The position numbers and the translations under genes were made by a program. The notes under the pieces are model-generated. The model saw only the letters and a program-made list of their open reading frames with translations. It had not been told where the DNA came from and ran no database searches. This document shows positions 12,105 through 22,489 of a stretch of 64,000 nucleotides of DNA, piece by piece; within the stretch, counting starts at the first letter, position 1, and every line of letters begins with the position of its first letter. Location of the stretch: NCBI GenBank assembly GCA_963585895.1, contig OY757939.1, positions 27,757,968 through 27,821,967 of the forward strand, given 5' to 3'. This stretch comes from Sepioteuthis lessoniana. Lineage: Eukaryota; Mollusca; Cephalopoda; Myopsida; Loliginidae.

Positions 12105-12580
12105 GATTGATTTTAATAGCATGGCAACTCGTCTGAGGTTAGTTTGGGCCTAGAAGTCATGGAATTTCGTTTATTCTACATTTATATTTATATCTTTGTA
12201 CGGTTGTTTCTTTAAGAGTTTTTGTCCATAGATATATGTCTTAAAGTATACTTATCTAATTCTTATAAGCTTTACACTGTTGTATGGTTTAATGTATTCC
12301 TATCTAATACAAATGATTATATAGTTTCAAGTAATTATTTCTGTTTAACAATTTTTTGCACACAGTTATAAGGTTTCAAGTAACTAATGAAAATCTTTAG
12401 TAACTTTAAGTAGTAATTTACAAAGCATAACTTAGATATGCCACAAAGCCAGATGAAGTATAACTTCAAGTAATAAATAACAATCCTCTGTAAACAATTA
12501 TACTTTCAAATAACTAATAATAATTCTTACTCAACCGTTATACGGTCGAGTAACAAATAATAACCCCGAATAGACAATTA
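12105..12580 (-). mobile_element. Possible diverged element A relative
   Basis: It begins with a (TTGA)n run followed by ttttaatagcatggcaactc, which has the same layout as the reversed element A tail. Weak, irregular internal repeats follow (ttcaagtaa, aataatt). It could instead be an unrelated family. Confidence 0.3.
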
Positions 12581-12591
12581 TATCTTCACCC

Positions 12592-13060
12592 AGTTGGTTG
12601 GAGCTGTAGAATACACTGGCTGCATCTCTGCCGGAGGGGTAAGACTCCCCCACAACGAGTGTCCTGTGGCCCAGTCGGTTGGAGCTGTAGAATACACTGG
12701 CTGCATCTCTGCCGGCGGGGTAAAACTCCCCCCAACGAGTTTCCTGTATATGACACTTAACAATCTGATAGTGAGGTTCAATTCATGCTGGAGCTTTGGG
12801 GTATGTGGAGTACTCTTTCATTGCCATCGCTGCCTCGTCCACTCTGGCCAGGAGTGGTAGCACTTAATAAAGCCATAATTATGGGTCAAATAGAACTAAA
12901 AAACGTACTTATACTGAACTGAATTGTTTGAAATCGAACTGTTTTTGTATGCTAAACTGAATTGTTTGAAATCGAACAGACTCTGTATAAAAATGGATTT
13001 GGCATTAGATAAACTACAAAAGTTAATATGCCATAAAACCCAACCAACCAACCAATTATA
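12592..13060 (+). mobile_element. Element A copy with tandem head duplication
   Basis: The first 75 or so bases of the element (cagttggttggagctgtaga, ctgcatctctgccgg) occur twice in a row, at 12592-12665 and 12668-12742. The rest of the body, two internal units and the tail ttaatatgccataaaaccc follow. Confidence 0.85.
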
Positions 13061-13213
13061 ACTTCAAGAATTTAACAATCCTTGGTTAACAATTATTGGT
13101 AGTAACTATTCTTAATACAAATAATTTACAGTTATATGGAATCAAGTTTTTATATGGAATGCGTATACTTTCAAAGATATTTCTTTGACCTATAGGTGGG
13201 TCATTGACAGATA

Positions 13214-13742
13214 AAACTATTCTGGTTTAGTTTGCTTCGGTTTTATAGCACATCAATCATTGCTGGTTATTTAATGCCAAATCAATTTTATACTTATAAA
13301 CAGTTCTATTTCAAACATGGCAGCTTAGTATAAGTATAGTTTTTCTATTTACATACAATTAAATGTCAAAACAGATTTATTTCTAACAATTCAGTTTAAA
13401 ATAAGTACGCAGTTTAAATGTCAACAAGATTTATATTTCAAACAATTCAGTTTTGTATAAGTATAAATTTTTGTTTATACAGAGAAATTTAAAAACAGTT
13501 TAGCGTAATTACACGGTATAGTTCAATTTGACCCATAGATAGGACCTTACCAGGTGCTACCACTCTAGGCCAGAGTGGACCTGGGAGGGTTGGCAATGGA
13601 TACTCCGCATTCCTCAAAGATTCAGAATTACTGGAGCATCACGATGTGATTGTTTCGTGTCATATCCAGTGACTCATTGGGGAGTTTTACCCCTCCACAA
13701 AGATGTAGTTGGTGTATTCTACTGCCCCAGATGACCAAGCCA
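13214..13742 (-). mobile_element. Element A copy
   Basis: Reversed tail (agcacatcaatcattgctgg), three internal units each with aacaattcagtttt or a variant, then the reversed body ending at ctactgccccagatgacc. Confidence 0.85.
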
Positions 13743-13888
13743 CTACCATTCGAGGTCAAAGTTAACCTGGGAGTAATGACAATGAAGATGGTGGAACTGA
13801 AACCATTCCATCAAATGTAGTTTATAGTTATACTCAGGAAAACTTTCTTTGGGGTGGGTACTTACGCTCTTGGCAACAGTCAATGTAT

Positions 13889-14190
13889 TGTAAGTCCCAT
13901 GGTGTAATGGTTATCGTCACAGGATATGGACACGGCGATACGAGTTCAATTCCTAGACAAGACTGATTGCATTTCACATAGCACTAATACCCTTGGGAAA
14001 GGTATGAATCCAATTATTCTCCTTCCAGCTATGGGTAAATAGCAGGGCAGACTAGGTTCTTCAGCCTTGGTGAGGCAACTAGTCTAGGAGAAGGAAAACT
14101 CTGAATTCAAACCTGCTAAACTCCGCTTAAAAAATTGACCTTGTGTCCTATCCTGCCCGAGCGGAGGGGTTGGGTAAATAGGATCGGGTT
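13889..14190 (+). mobile_element. SINE-1 copy
   Basis: The tRNA-like head has tggtgtaatggttatcg (A-box-like) and gagttcaattcc (B-box-like). The middle follows (cccttgggaaaggtatgaat), then the SINE-1 tail with gaccttgtgtcctatcctgc and gcggaggggttgggtaaata. No clean target duplication was found. Confidence 0.85.
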
Positions 14191-15009
14191 GATTGATTAG
14201 ATAAAGGAATGAAGAAAAGTAAAAAAGCCTATCTCAGACGTGTTTTGAAGGTCTTAACGAGTGGAACCCGCTTTGAGCGGCCTTAACAAATGAAAATGCA
14301 AAGAGTTTCTCCTCCCAATGAAGTGACGGTAGGCAGAAATGGCTGGTTTGATCTAATTCAAACATCAGATAAAAAAACAAAATATAAATATGTTTTCTGT
14401 AGAATTATTTTATCAAACTGACTGAAATGGAGATCGACAGCTTTTGAATCCTGTTCGGGAGCAAACATCATTAAGGGCGACCCTGCGTTTGTATTCTGCG
14501 TCCACCAAGTCAAACGACACATCATGAAATGAATAAGGTTGGAAGAAGTACATCGTCAATACTGCAACATCATTATCCTAATAGCCATGTTAAAAAAATG
14601 CATGAGACTCTAAGAATTTCTATGGTTTTATTTATTTCTCTATTCACGTATTTACTTATGAGGTTGATTATTTGGGTCGAAATAAAGGCGAACATTTCCC
14701 CCGGGAAATATTTTCAGATTCTTTATTTTCGTAACGGAAATTACACACATTCAAATAGACGGAACTGAATTTAAGATAACCCAGAGGGAATAATGAAAAA
14801 TGAATAATACAGTAGTTAAAGGCTAACATGAATAAATATAGTAAAAATTCTTCATCAGTTTTAGGATTCATATATTCTATGGAAAAAGGATAAGGTAGTG
14901 GGAGGAAAAGAGCTAGCTGTTAAAAAAAAGGAAACTAAACGAAAGTGGTGGTGTAAGTATTTTTCATTCGTTTATTAAAATCTCTTCAAGGCTTATTTAT
15001 ACAGCTAAA

Positions 15010-15014
<5 letters not shown>
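14191..15014. other. Unique noncoding sequence
   Basis: No recognised gene or repeat family. Two short open frames around 14529-14871 overlap on opposite strands and show no domain. Confidence 0.4.
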
Positions 15015-15051
<37 letters not shown>

Positions 15052-15140
15052 AGAGAGAGGGAGAGAGAGAGTCAGACAGACAGACAGACAGAGACAGAAA
15101 CAGAGAGAAAGAAACAGAGACATAGAGACGGAGAGAGTGA
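15015..15140. repeat. (TA)n-(GA)n-(CAGA)n microsatellite
   Basis: TA repeats pass into GA repeats and CAGA-type repeats. Confidence 0.9.
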
Positions 15141-15244
15141 GGTTCATTATGCTACTTGCTATATTTATTAATAAAGACTGCTCAATAAAACTGATTGAGC
15201 GTATATACTTAAGTTAGGATAGAAAAAGACACTTCAGGTCTGAT

Positions 15245-15715
15245 TAGTTTGGTTTGATGTCATATCAAACATTGTTGTTTATTTTATGTCAAACCCTCTT
15301 TATACTTATATATTAGATATATATGACTTGTGAACATAAGTCAACGTAGTTAAATAGTTCCAAGTATTGCTATATATCACTAACGATTCAATCAAACATC
15401 AGTTATTTGTTAACAAACAGTTAAATGATCAAACAGTTCTATTTCAAATCTATCATAAGCCATTTGTTTACATTGAGTATAAATGTGAAACGTTCCTATT
15501 TGACCCATAGATAGGACCATATCAAGTGCTACCACACTGGAACAGAGCGGACCTGGGTATAATGGCAACGAATGGGTTCTCCGCATTTCCCAAACCTCCA
15601 GAAATACTGGATCCCCACTACCAGAATGTTAAATGTCATATCCAGGACACTCATTTGGGAAAGTCGACTCTTTTACAAAGATGGCAGTCGGTGTATTCTG
15701 CAGTCCCAGCATGAT
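15245..15715 (-). mobile_element. Element A copy
   Basis: Reversed tail (gtcatatcaaacattg), a ttagatatatatgactt spacer seen in several copies, internal units, the reversed body and the reversed head ending at gcagtcccagcatg. Confidence 0.8.
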
Positions 15716-15782
15716 AAAGGCATGATAAAGGCACAGGCGAGAAATTGACTGTTACCAAGTACCGTTGACTCTGTGTGTACGC

Positions 15783-15894
<112 letters not shown>

Positions 15895-15930
15895 ATGTGC
15901 TTACACATATGAATATGTATATATACATAT

Positions 15931-16038
15931 TCACCAACCCCCTCCGCTCGGGCAGGATATGACACAAGGTCAATTTTTAAGCGGAGTTTAACAGGTTTGA
16001 ATTCAGAGTTTTCCTTCTCCTAGACTAGTAGCCTCACC
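15931..16038 (-). mobile_element. SINE-1 3' fragment
   Basis: The reverse complement of the SINE-1 tail is intact (accccctccgctcgggcagg, gacacaaggtcaatttttaa, cttctcctagactag). It stops inside the middle block, so the tRNA-like head is missing. Confidence 0.85.
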
Positions 16039-16367
16039 AAGTCTGAATATGTATATATATGGAGAGAGGGTGATCGAGAAAGAGAGAGAACGAAAAAATC
16101 CTTAGTTTCTTTGTTTCTTTATCTAATGGTATATCAGTCTTTATGGTTTATTTAAAACATACCACATCCTTGCATAAGAACAATACTTGTAGTATTTAAC
16201 ATATTAATGAGGTGATAAGGGAGTTCATGCCTTTCTAATGGTATTAGATCTGAAATAGAACATATTAGCGTGACTGAAGAAAAATGTATTCATAGAAGAA
16301 GTGTTACTAAATTATTAAAGCGCAACACATACGCACACACACACGCACACACACACACACACACATA
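16039..16367. other. Noncoding flank with (CA)n
   Basis: A GA-rich stretch near 16060-16100 and a CA run at about 16331-16365 immediately before the mariner element. Nothing else recognised. Confidence 0.5.
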
Positions 16368-17267
16368 CGAGGTGCATTCGATAAGTTTCTAGACTTTTTT
16401 CGTATGGGCACTTTTATTGATAGTACACACATGAAACTTTAGTCCCATTCGAAGTTATCTCCTCCGGCTGCAATGCACTTGTACCATTCCAACAACTTCT
16501 GTAAGGCCCCATGGAAGTCCTCTTGTGTGAGCGTGTCAATGACCTTCGTCTTTCATCTCCTCAATTGTCTCATAACGACAGTCTGTGAGCTTAGGGAATA
16601 ACCAAAATTCACAAGGAGCAAGGTCTGGACTACGCAGAGGCTGAGGAACTGTGTTGATGCCCATCTTGCTCAAATAGTCTGGGACAAAGATGGAGTTGTG
16701 GACTGGTGCACTGTCTTGGTGGAAATGCCACTGACCCGATTTGAAGAGTGCTGGCCTCTCCCGATGAAATCTCTTCCTGAACTCCCTTAAAACCTCAACA
16801 TAGTAACCCTAACCCTAACCCTTTGGCAAATCAACACTTGTGTATTGTCTTCCTTACTCCTCCCACACCTCTCATCACCCTTCACAGACTCCCTGCCTTC
16901 CTTGAATCTCTTATGCCACTCAAAAACTGATGCTCTCTTTATGCAAGGTGGTCGAAAAGCAGTCTGAAGCATTCCATACGTTTCTGTGGGCTTTTTTCCG
17001 AGTTTAAAGCACAATTCTATTGCATATCGTTCTTCTAAAGTGTCCTCACGTCCAGATTGCATTTTTGAAATTCACCAGCTTTGACAATCAGACTTTAGTA
17101 GGATGTATTCCTATTGCTGCTGTAGCTGTTCATTTGAACTTGAAATCATAAAAATTAGTCAGTCATCTCATAAGATGTATAGCAATAACATATTGAATTT
17201 TCAAGAGTCTACGACAATCTTAAATGCCCGTACAAAAAATGTCTGGAAACTTATCGTATGCACCTCG
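16368..17267 (-). mobile_element. Mariner-type DNA transposon, internally deleted
   Basis: A TA target duplication (16366-16367 and 17268-17269) flanks terminal inverted repeats of at least 27 bases with two mismatches. The outer bases are cgaggtgcat, and similarity continues to about 44 bases. The 900-bp element is shorter than the usual mariner length of about 1.3 kb because the middle of the transposase gene is gone. The deletion junction at about 16803-16822 carries a telomere-like run of three CCCTAA-type repeats. Confidence 0.9.
16440..17062 (-). pseudogene. Broken mariner-type transposase
   Basis: The N-terminal part (17062 down to about 16830) starts at a methionine and reads in frame through a helix-turn-helix region with AIELCFKLGKKPTETYGML and FEWHKRFKEGRESV, typical of mariner/SETMAR-like transposases. 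After the telomere-like run the frame resumes in C-terminal sequence: REFRKRF, WHFHQDSAPVHNS (the HxD catalytic block) and SPDLAPCEFWLFPKL. In the last block the expected catalytic aspartate is replaced by glutamate. The region with the first catalytic aspartate is missing. The protein cannot be active as it stands. Confidence 0.88.
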
Positions 17268-17269
17268 TA

Positions 17270-17501
17270 CATATATATAGGTAAAGAAAAAATCGGTACC
17301 ATATTTAAGAAAGAAGAAAGAGAGAATAAAGGAAAAGAAAAATAATGTTTTCTATTGTTACATTATTCTAGAAAGATAGCTCTGATATAAAAATCTAGCA
17401 ATTGTTTCTGGATTGCTCTTGCCGTAGGATTGCTTTCTTAATACGAAACTGCAGTCGCTTGCGTCTTCAGCTGCTAACGGGATTTTTCTTCCTGTATCTA
17501 T

Positions 17502-17591
<90 letters not shown>

Positions 17592-17852
17592 GTGGGAAGA
17601 GGAGAAAGAGGGGTAACTCTCCGAAAATTAAAGCATCATGATAATAAACGAATCAGCAAAATATTTAACACTTTTCGATAGACCGGCGAGGAAGAACTAC
17701 TTTTTCACATCGTTACATCTTTTGGCAATGCATTTTTGCATGCAATGAAAAAGATCCAGCATATTTCAAAAGAGATATATAGATAGAAGTGTGAAATTAG
17801 TGAGAAATTGTTAGAAATGAAATCATCAAACACGGAGATATATACATACGTG

Positions 17853-17883
<31 letters not shown>

Positions 17884-18294
17884 GGGGGGGAGAAAGAGAG
17901 AGATTGAGAAAGAAAGAAAGGTAGAAAGAAAGATAGAAAGAAATGAAGAAAACTGAGATAGACAGGTATGAAGATAGATTTATAGATAGATATGGAAAAA
18001 AAGGTGATAATCATTGTCACTATACTCCTGTAACAAACCGGAGCAAGATAACTAGAAATCGTAAATATCAGAGAATGTAATGTGGTTTCCGTCTCAATAT
18101 GGTACTCCACTAATGCGAGCTGCTGGGCTCTCCCGATGACATTACGGTGTTCCGCTGCGAAACCAAATTGTTATATTGCCAGACTATCGTTTTGCTAACA
18201 TGAATAGTTATTGCCCCTCATAGAATAACAGAATTTGTTATCATGGTTATAGAAGACAACTATATAACGCATATCTCTGTTATATACATACATA

Positions 18295-18296
<2 letters not shown>
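17270..18296. repeat. Noncoding sequence with (TA)n, (GA)n tracts
   Basis: TA then GA repeats at 17507-17588, and a second TA/GA/GAAA tract at about 17853-17945. The intervening sequence shows no recognisable gene or element. Confidence 0.7.
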
Positions 18297-18365
<69 letters not shown>

Positions 18366-18712
18366 CTCCGTTGCAATTTCACACAAGCACAAACCCTTCA
18401 CTAATATCTATCAGTTAAAAAAAAATTCAAATTCACGAAATTCAATTTGTTAATGCAAAGAGGGTGACAGTCGTCAAAATAAAGTTTTAAGTGCTGTCAT
18501 TCTGAAATTCGTTTTTATATATAAGATATAAAAGAGTTCATATGACGTTACTTGATATAAAGTTCTTTTTTTTTTTCGATGTCATTTCTTCTATTACCTA
18601 TAATATTAAAAATATTCGACTTCACTTTCAATTCTGTCTTTTTGGGCAATGAAAGTTGGTTATCAAAAGTTCGCTAATTCTACATATTTATGAGCTTTGG
18701 GCAGTTCTTAGG

Positions 18713-18779
<67 letters not shown>

Positions 18780-18913
18780 AGTTTTCTGTTTTGCTTTTGG
18801 TCGGTCGAAGCAGAGAAAAAAGTAAATATTTCAAAGTAAATACGTCTATGAAGGGATTTGTATCTTTTTATTTAAAAAAATACAAATCCCTTCGCTGAGC
18901 TATTCATTTTGAA

Positions 18914-18974
<61 letters not shown>
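18297..18974. repeat. Cluster of long (TA)n tracts
   Basis: TA runs at 18297-18362, 18716-18774 and 18918-18974, with AT-rich spacers holding nothing else recognisable except the hairpin listed separately. Confidence 0.9.
18848..18895. repeat. Hairpin resembling foldback-element arms
   Basis: gaagggatttgtat at 18850 pairs with atacaaatcccttc ending at 18893, and A/T-rich loop sequence extends the stem. The arm is similar to the arms of the foldback element at 10624-10856 (gaagagatttgta), so this may be a collapsed relative that has lost its centre. Confidence 0.55.
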
Positions 18975-18979
<5 letters not shown>

Positions 18980-19275
18980 ACACGCAGAAGTATTGGATAC
19001 AAGGTATTTTCTGTTATAACTAGTTTATGTTCGCCATTTTGGCTAATATTTCGCAAGTAATATCTCGTAAAGTTGTTTTAGTTGTATGTGGAAGGAAAAT
19101 TAAAAACTCTAGGTTGAATCCATTTTTTCTATCAAAGTTCAAAATTACCCTATTCAAAGCATTGTTAAAAGAATTGATTAACTATACAAAAAGTAATGTG
19201 GAATACCCTGTTGGTATATCATATCTATTATTCTACTGAAGAATATTTTCTCATCAAAGCATCTTTAGTTGGTCC
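18975..19275. other. AT-rich sequence, nothing recognised
   Basis: A 70-codon open frame at 19027-19239 shows no recognisable domain. Confidence 0.4.
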
Positions 19276-19278
19276 CTC

Positions 19279-19350
<72 letters not shown>
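19276..19350. repeat. (TA)n with short (TG)n
   Basis: TA repeats interrupted by gtgtgtgtg. Confidence 0.95.
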
Positions 19351-19354
<4 letters not shown>

Positions 19355-19612
19355 GGCTCATTGGCCAGGTGAGTAGAGTGTTCGCCAATGGTCTGGGAGA
19401 CTGGGGTTCTATCCCAGGTTGAGTCATACCAAAAACTTTTAAAATGGTATTTAATACCCCCTTAACACTCAGCAATATAAGGTACTTACAAAGGGTAAAG
19501 TGAACCAATTCAGGGAAAGGTATAGCGCCCACCCCAACACCTTGGTGTAGTAGCTATTGAAAAGAGAGCCTTCTGGTCGCCCTTGACTACGGTTGCCAAC
19601 TTTACTTACTTA

Positions 19613-19615
<3 letters not shown>
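19351..19615 (+). mobile_element. SINE-2 copy, near full length
   Basis: tRNA-like head (ccggctcattggccaggtga, gtagagtgttcgccaatgg, ctggggttctatcccagg), body (cttaacactcagcaatataa) and end (gcccttgactacggttgcca). It sits between two (TA)n tracts. Confidence 0.9.

Positions 19616-19661
<46 letters not shown>
19616..19661. repeat. (TA)n microsatellite
   Basis: Pure TA repeats directly after the SINE-2 end. Confidence 0.95.
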
Positions 19662-19662
<1 letters not shown>

Positions 19663-19737
19663 TGTGTGTTTGTTTAAATTTGCCAGACATTTAGCTCCGC
19701 ATATGTTTTTTTTTTTATATATTCAAGTCTTTGTATA

Positions 19738-20012
19738 GAAGATGCCCGTGGTGTAATGGTTATTGTCATAGGAAATGGACATGGTGACACGAATTCAATT
19801 CCTGGACGTGATTGATTGCAGTTCCCATAGGACTAATACCCTTGGGAAAGGTGTGAATCCAGTTATTCCCCCTCCATCTATGGGTAAATAGTAGGGCAGA
19901 CTGGGTTTTCAGCGTTGCTGAGGCAACTCGTCTAGGAGAAGGAAAACTCTGATTTCAAACCTGTTAAACCCTGCTTGTCATATCCTGCCTGAGTGGAAGC
20001 TTTGGTAAATGT
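19738..20012 (+). mobile_element. SINE-1 copy
   Basis: Head with gtggtgtaatggttattg and gaattcaattcctgg, middle (acccttgggaaaggtgtgaa), and tail slightly shortened (catatcctgcctgagtgg). aagtctttg occurs at 19725-19733 and again at 20023-20031, a probable short target duplication. Confidence 0.85.
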
Positions 20013-20059
20013 TTATATGTTTAAGTCTTTGGACTTCTGGATTGAATGCAGTTTAATGT

Positions 20060-20151
20060 AATACTCTGGACACAAGTTCTATTTTACCCATATCAGGGAT
20101 CCTAACAGGTACATTTTATTGTCATACACAGGACACTCGTTCCCTACTGAA

Positions 20152-20183
<32 letters not shown>

Positions 20184-20185
20184 AA
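20060..20185 (-). mobile_element. Element A scrap and (GAAA)n
   Basis: Reversed element A blocks (gttctattttacccatatca, gtcatacacaggacactcgt) end in a (GAAA)n run at 20145-20185. Confidence 0.6.
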
Positions 20186-20560
20186 ACGAAGTGAACGCCC
20201 TCTCAGTATAGTGATTCCAACGTTTTTGCCAGGGGTCATTAATACAAAAGAAAATGTAAGATTCTTCATTCTTTGCTAAATAGAAGAAGAAGTATCGTCA
20301 TGGGCTCTTTATGAACGGGAACCCAACGAGTTTACCAATCGTCTAGTTCTAATTAAACCACGGAATGTCCACGAGTTCAGCTAGTCTAAGTTGACGAGAC
20401 AACCTTGAATTTTAATTATCGTCATCATGCATATGAACATTGACGGAGGAAATCAACATATGAGACATTCAAATTTGAAATATTGCCTCTTCTTAACGAC
20501 TCAGGTTACATTTAAACGAAACTTTAAAACCAATTGATCGTTTCTGCTCATCTCATATTT
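20186..20560. other. Unique noncoding sequence, nothing recognised
   Basis: No gene or repeat family recognised. Confidence 0.45.
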
Positions 20561-20815
20561 TCAATTAACATAACGTATTTATAAGTGAATGATTGAACAG
20601 TTCAATTTGCACTCTACATCGGACCCAGGTTTGAGTGGAGCTGGGAGTAATGCCAACGAAAGAGTTTTTCTCATTCTTCATAACAACTGGTCTGAAGCCT
20701 CAGCATCAGATGTAGTTTAGTTTCATACCCAGGACACTAGTTAGTGGGAGTGGGGGTTACCCCTCAGTATGGGTGCTGTCGGCGTATTCTACAGCTTCAG
20801 CCGACAAGGCAATAT
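20561..20815 (-). mobile_element. Element A body fragment
   Basis: Reversed body and head only (gtttgagtggagctgggagt, cccaggacactagtt, gcgtattctacagcttcag). The tail side is missing. Confidence 0.75.
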
Positions 20816-20904
20816 GAATTGACGTTCTGTCTTCTATTCTCCCGCTATTGACCACAAATTAACCAGCCTGGCACCTTTCACAAGAGTTGTCTCTGCTCAC
20901 TTTG

Positions 20905-21400
20905 TGGTTTGGTTTTGTTTGGCTTTATGGTATACGAACCATTGTTGGTTATTTAATACAAAATCCTGTTTTCACAAATATATCAAATATAAGATTTGTA
21001 AACACATTTTGTCGATACACATAGTCAAATGATCGAATAGTTCTATTTCTTACAATTCAATTTAGCATTATTCATTTGTTTACTAACTGTTAAATGATCA
21101 AACAGTTCTACTTCTAACAATTCAATTTAGCATAAGATTTGTTTTTTCTCATTTTTAATGTCGAACAGTTCTATTTGAACTATTGATAGGACCTTCTCAG
21201 GTACTATCAGTCTGGCCAGAGTAGACCAGATAGAACCCTATCTGGTGCAACCAGTTCAGCCAGAGAAGACCTGTGAGCGATGCCAATGATAGTGTACAGC
21301 GCATTCCCCATATTTCCAGCATTACTGGAACCTCACCATCCGATTGTTTCATGTCATATATAAGGCACTCGTTGAGCGGGGTTCTTACAGCCTCAACAAA
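20905..21400 (-). mobile_element. Element A copy
   Basis: Reversed tail (ggttttgtttggctttatgg, accattgttggttattt), internal units, a local duplication of the ggaccttctcagg/accctatctgg block, and a reversed body that stops before the head. Confidence 0.8.
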
Positions 21401-21479
21401 CTGGGATATGGATTTTTAGATCTGCATCACCAGACTTAATCTCAATCTATCGTCTATTTACTTGGTGCAATTTTGGAAG

Positions 21480-21655
21480 CATACATTTTACTATAGGCTC
21501 CTCCCTCTGGACACACCGGTTCAAGCCGACCAGCAAGCATTTACATATATCAGATCTGTTCAAACACAGGATGCAGTCTATAGGACGTTTCAGGAACGAT
21601 AGATGATAGGGACGGATGTAGAAAGAAAGAGAGAGACAGAGAGACAGAGAAAGGG
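21480..21655 (+). mobile_element. LINE-A 3' fragment
   Basis: The blocks caagccgaccagcaagcat, acacaggatgcagtct and gaacgatagatgataggg match the end of the LINE-A coding region. It is diverged and runs into GA-rich sequence. Confidence 0.55.
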
Positions 21656-22179
21656 AAAAAGAGAGTCATCTTTTGACGGAATGCTTCGGCTCTGCAGTAC
21701 ATCTACTTGTTCAATGCATTGTGTGACCCCCATGCTATGTTTATTGCTCAGAGCCCAGAGTGATACCACAAAGCCCACTCGATTGGGGCTGTAGAATACA
21801 ACGACTGCACCTCAGCAGAGGAGCAAGACTCCCTCCACGAATGTCCTGTATATGACACTAAACAATCTGATGGTTAGGCTCCAGTAATGCTGGAGCTTAG
21901 GGGAATGTGGAGTACTCCTTCATTGCCAGCAGTCCAAGGTACACTCTGTCCCAAAATGGTAGCACCTGATAGGGTCCTATCTATGGGTTAAATAGAACTA
22001 AACTGTATAGATCTACGTTTTCTTTTTAAGTAGAGGAATTATATTGTGAATTGAATTACCATGACTAGAAAATCCGGCGAGCACCTACGCACGACATACG
22101 GGAACACTAAACAGCTGTTTTGACCTTATTAGGTCTCATCATCAGTGTATACGCGTCACTTGTATGGGATGTGGTCTGG

Positions 22180-22232
22180 TGGCTCAGAAGTAGATTTTTG
22201 ACACAGTAATCTGTGGTTGCTGGTTCGATTTC
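22180..22232 (+). promoter_or_regulatory. tRNA-like internal Pol III promoter (A and B boxes)
   Basis: tggctcagaag (22180-22190) resembles the A box. ggttcgatttc (22222-22232) matches the B-box consensus GGTTCGANTCC except near its end. The spacing is usual for tRNA-derived SINEs. It lies 16 bases upstream of the hammerhead, so a Pol III transcript would include the ribozyme. Confidence 0.6.
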
Positions 22233-22247
22233 CAGTGGTGGAGATCA

Positions 22248-22303
22248 CGGTATACACTGCTGATGAGACCTATTAAGGTCGAAACAGCTGTCCAGTATTT
22301 CCG
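22248..22303 (+). ncRNA. Hammerhead ribozyme, short stem III
   Basis: The core CTGATGA (22260-22266) is followed by stem II gacc/ggtc (22267-22270 with 22277-22280) closed by a six-base loop, then GAAA (22281-22284). Stem III is the A-T and C-G pairs closed by agct, and then comes the cleavage triplet GTC (22290-22292). Stem I pairs actg (22256-22259) with cagt (22293-22296); an asymmetric internal loop and a cgg/ccg helix (22248-22250 with 22301-22303) follow. Cleavage is predicted after 22292. The minimal stem III is self-complementary (ACAG/CTGT), which fits the two-molecule hammerheads described for Penelope-like and other retroelements. Activity is not shown by sequence alone. Confidence 0.88.
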
Positions 22304-22489
22304 TATGTCTTGTGTAAGTGTTCGCCCGATTTTCTGGTCATGGTAATTCAATTCACAAAACTGTATATTTATGCTAAACTGAATTGTTTGAAATAGAACG
22401 GTTTTTATGTACAAAAATGGATTTGGCATGAAATAACCTACAATGGTTGATATAACATTAAAACCAAGCCACCCAACCAACCAAAAGAC

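Larger units (their letters stand above)
22010..22357 (+). mobile_element. Foldback SINE-like element carrying a hammerhead ribozyme
   Basis: Inserted in element A with an exact 10-bp target duplication. Two 107-base arms (22046-22152 and 22250-22356) are inverted copies of each other; their outer ends read gtgaattgaattacc and its complement. The 97-base loop has a tRNA-like A/B box promoter. The right arm begins with a complete hammerhead motif. The left arm carries the same motif on the minus strand, but with core positions C3 and G12 changed. The layout reads as tRNA head, ribozyme and tail, with the ribozyme-tail half also copied in inverted form at the 5' end. There is no open frame. Known schistosome Smα elements also combine a Pol III promoter with a hammerhead; relationship to them is inference. 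Confidence 0.85.
21780..22480 (+). mobile_element. Element A copy split by a later insertion
   Basis: Head to the first internal unit at 21780-22009, then the inserted foldback element, then the remaining unit and tail at 22358-22480 (ggttgatataacattaaaac). The 10 bases aaactgtata are duplicated at the break (22000-22009, 22358-22367). Removing one copy and the insert restores the family sequence. Confidence 0.92.

Noticed and set aside
12578..12860. Open frames inside element A copies (also 1469-1720, 6034-6246, 29054-29266, 53006 start)
   Set aside because: The frames differ in length and phase between copies and are interrupted in most, so the family appears non-coding.
13889..13960. Functional tRNA gene at SINE-1 and SINE-2 heads
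   Set aside because: A and B boxes are present, but the acceptor stem does not pair and the sequence continues into a SINE body seen many times.
16803..16822. True telomere or chromosome end
   Set aside because: Only about three repeat units, inside a transposon and flanked by ordinary sequence on both sides.
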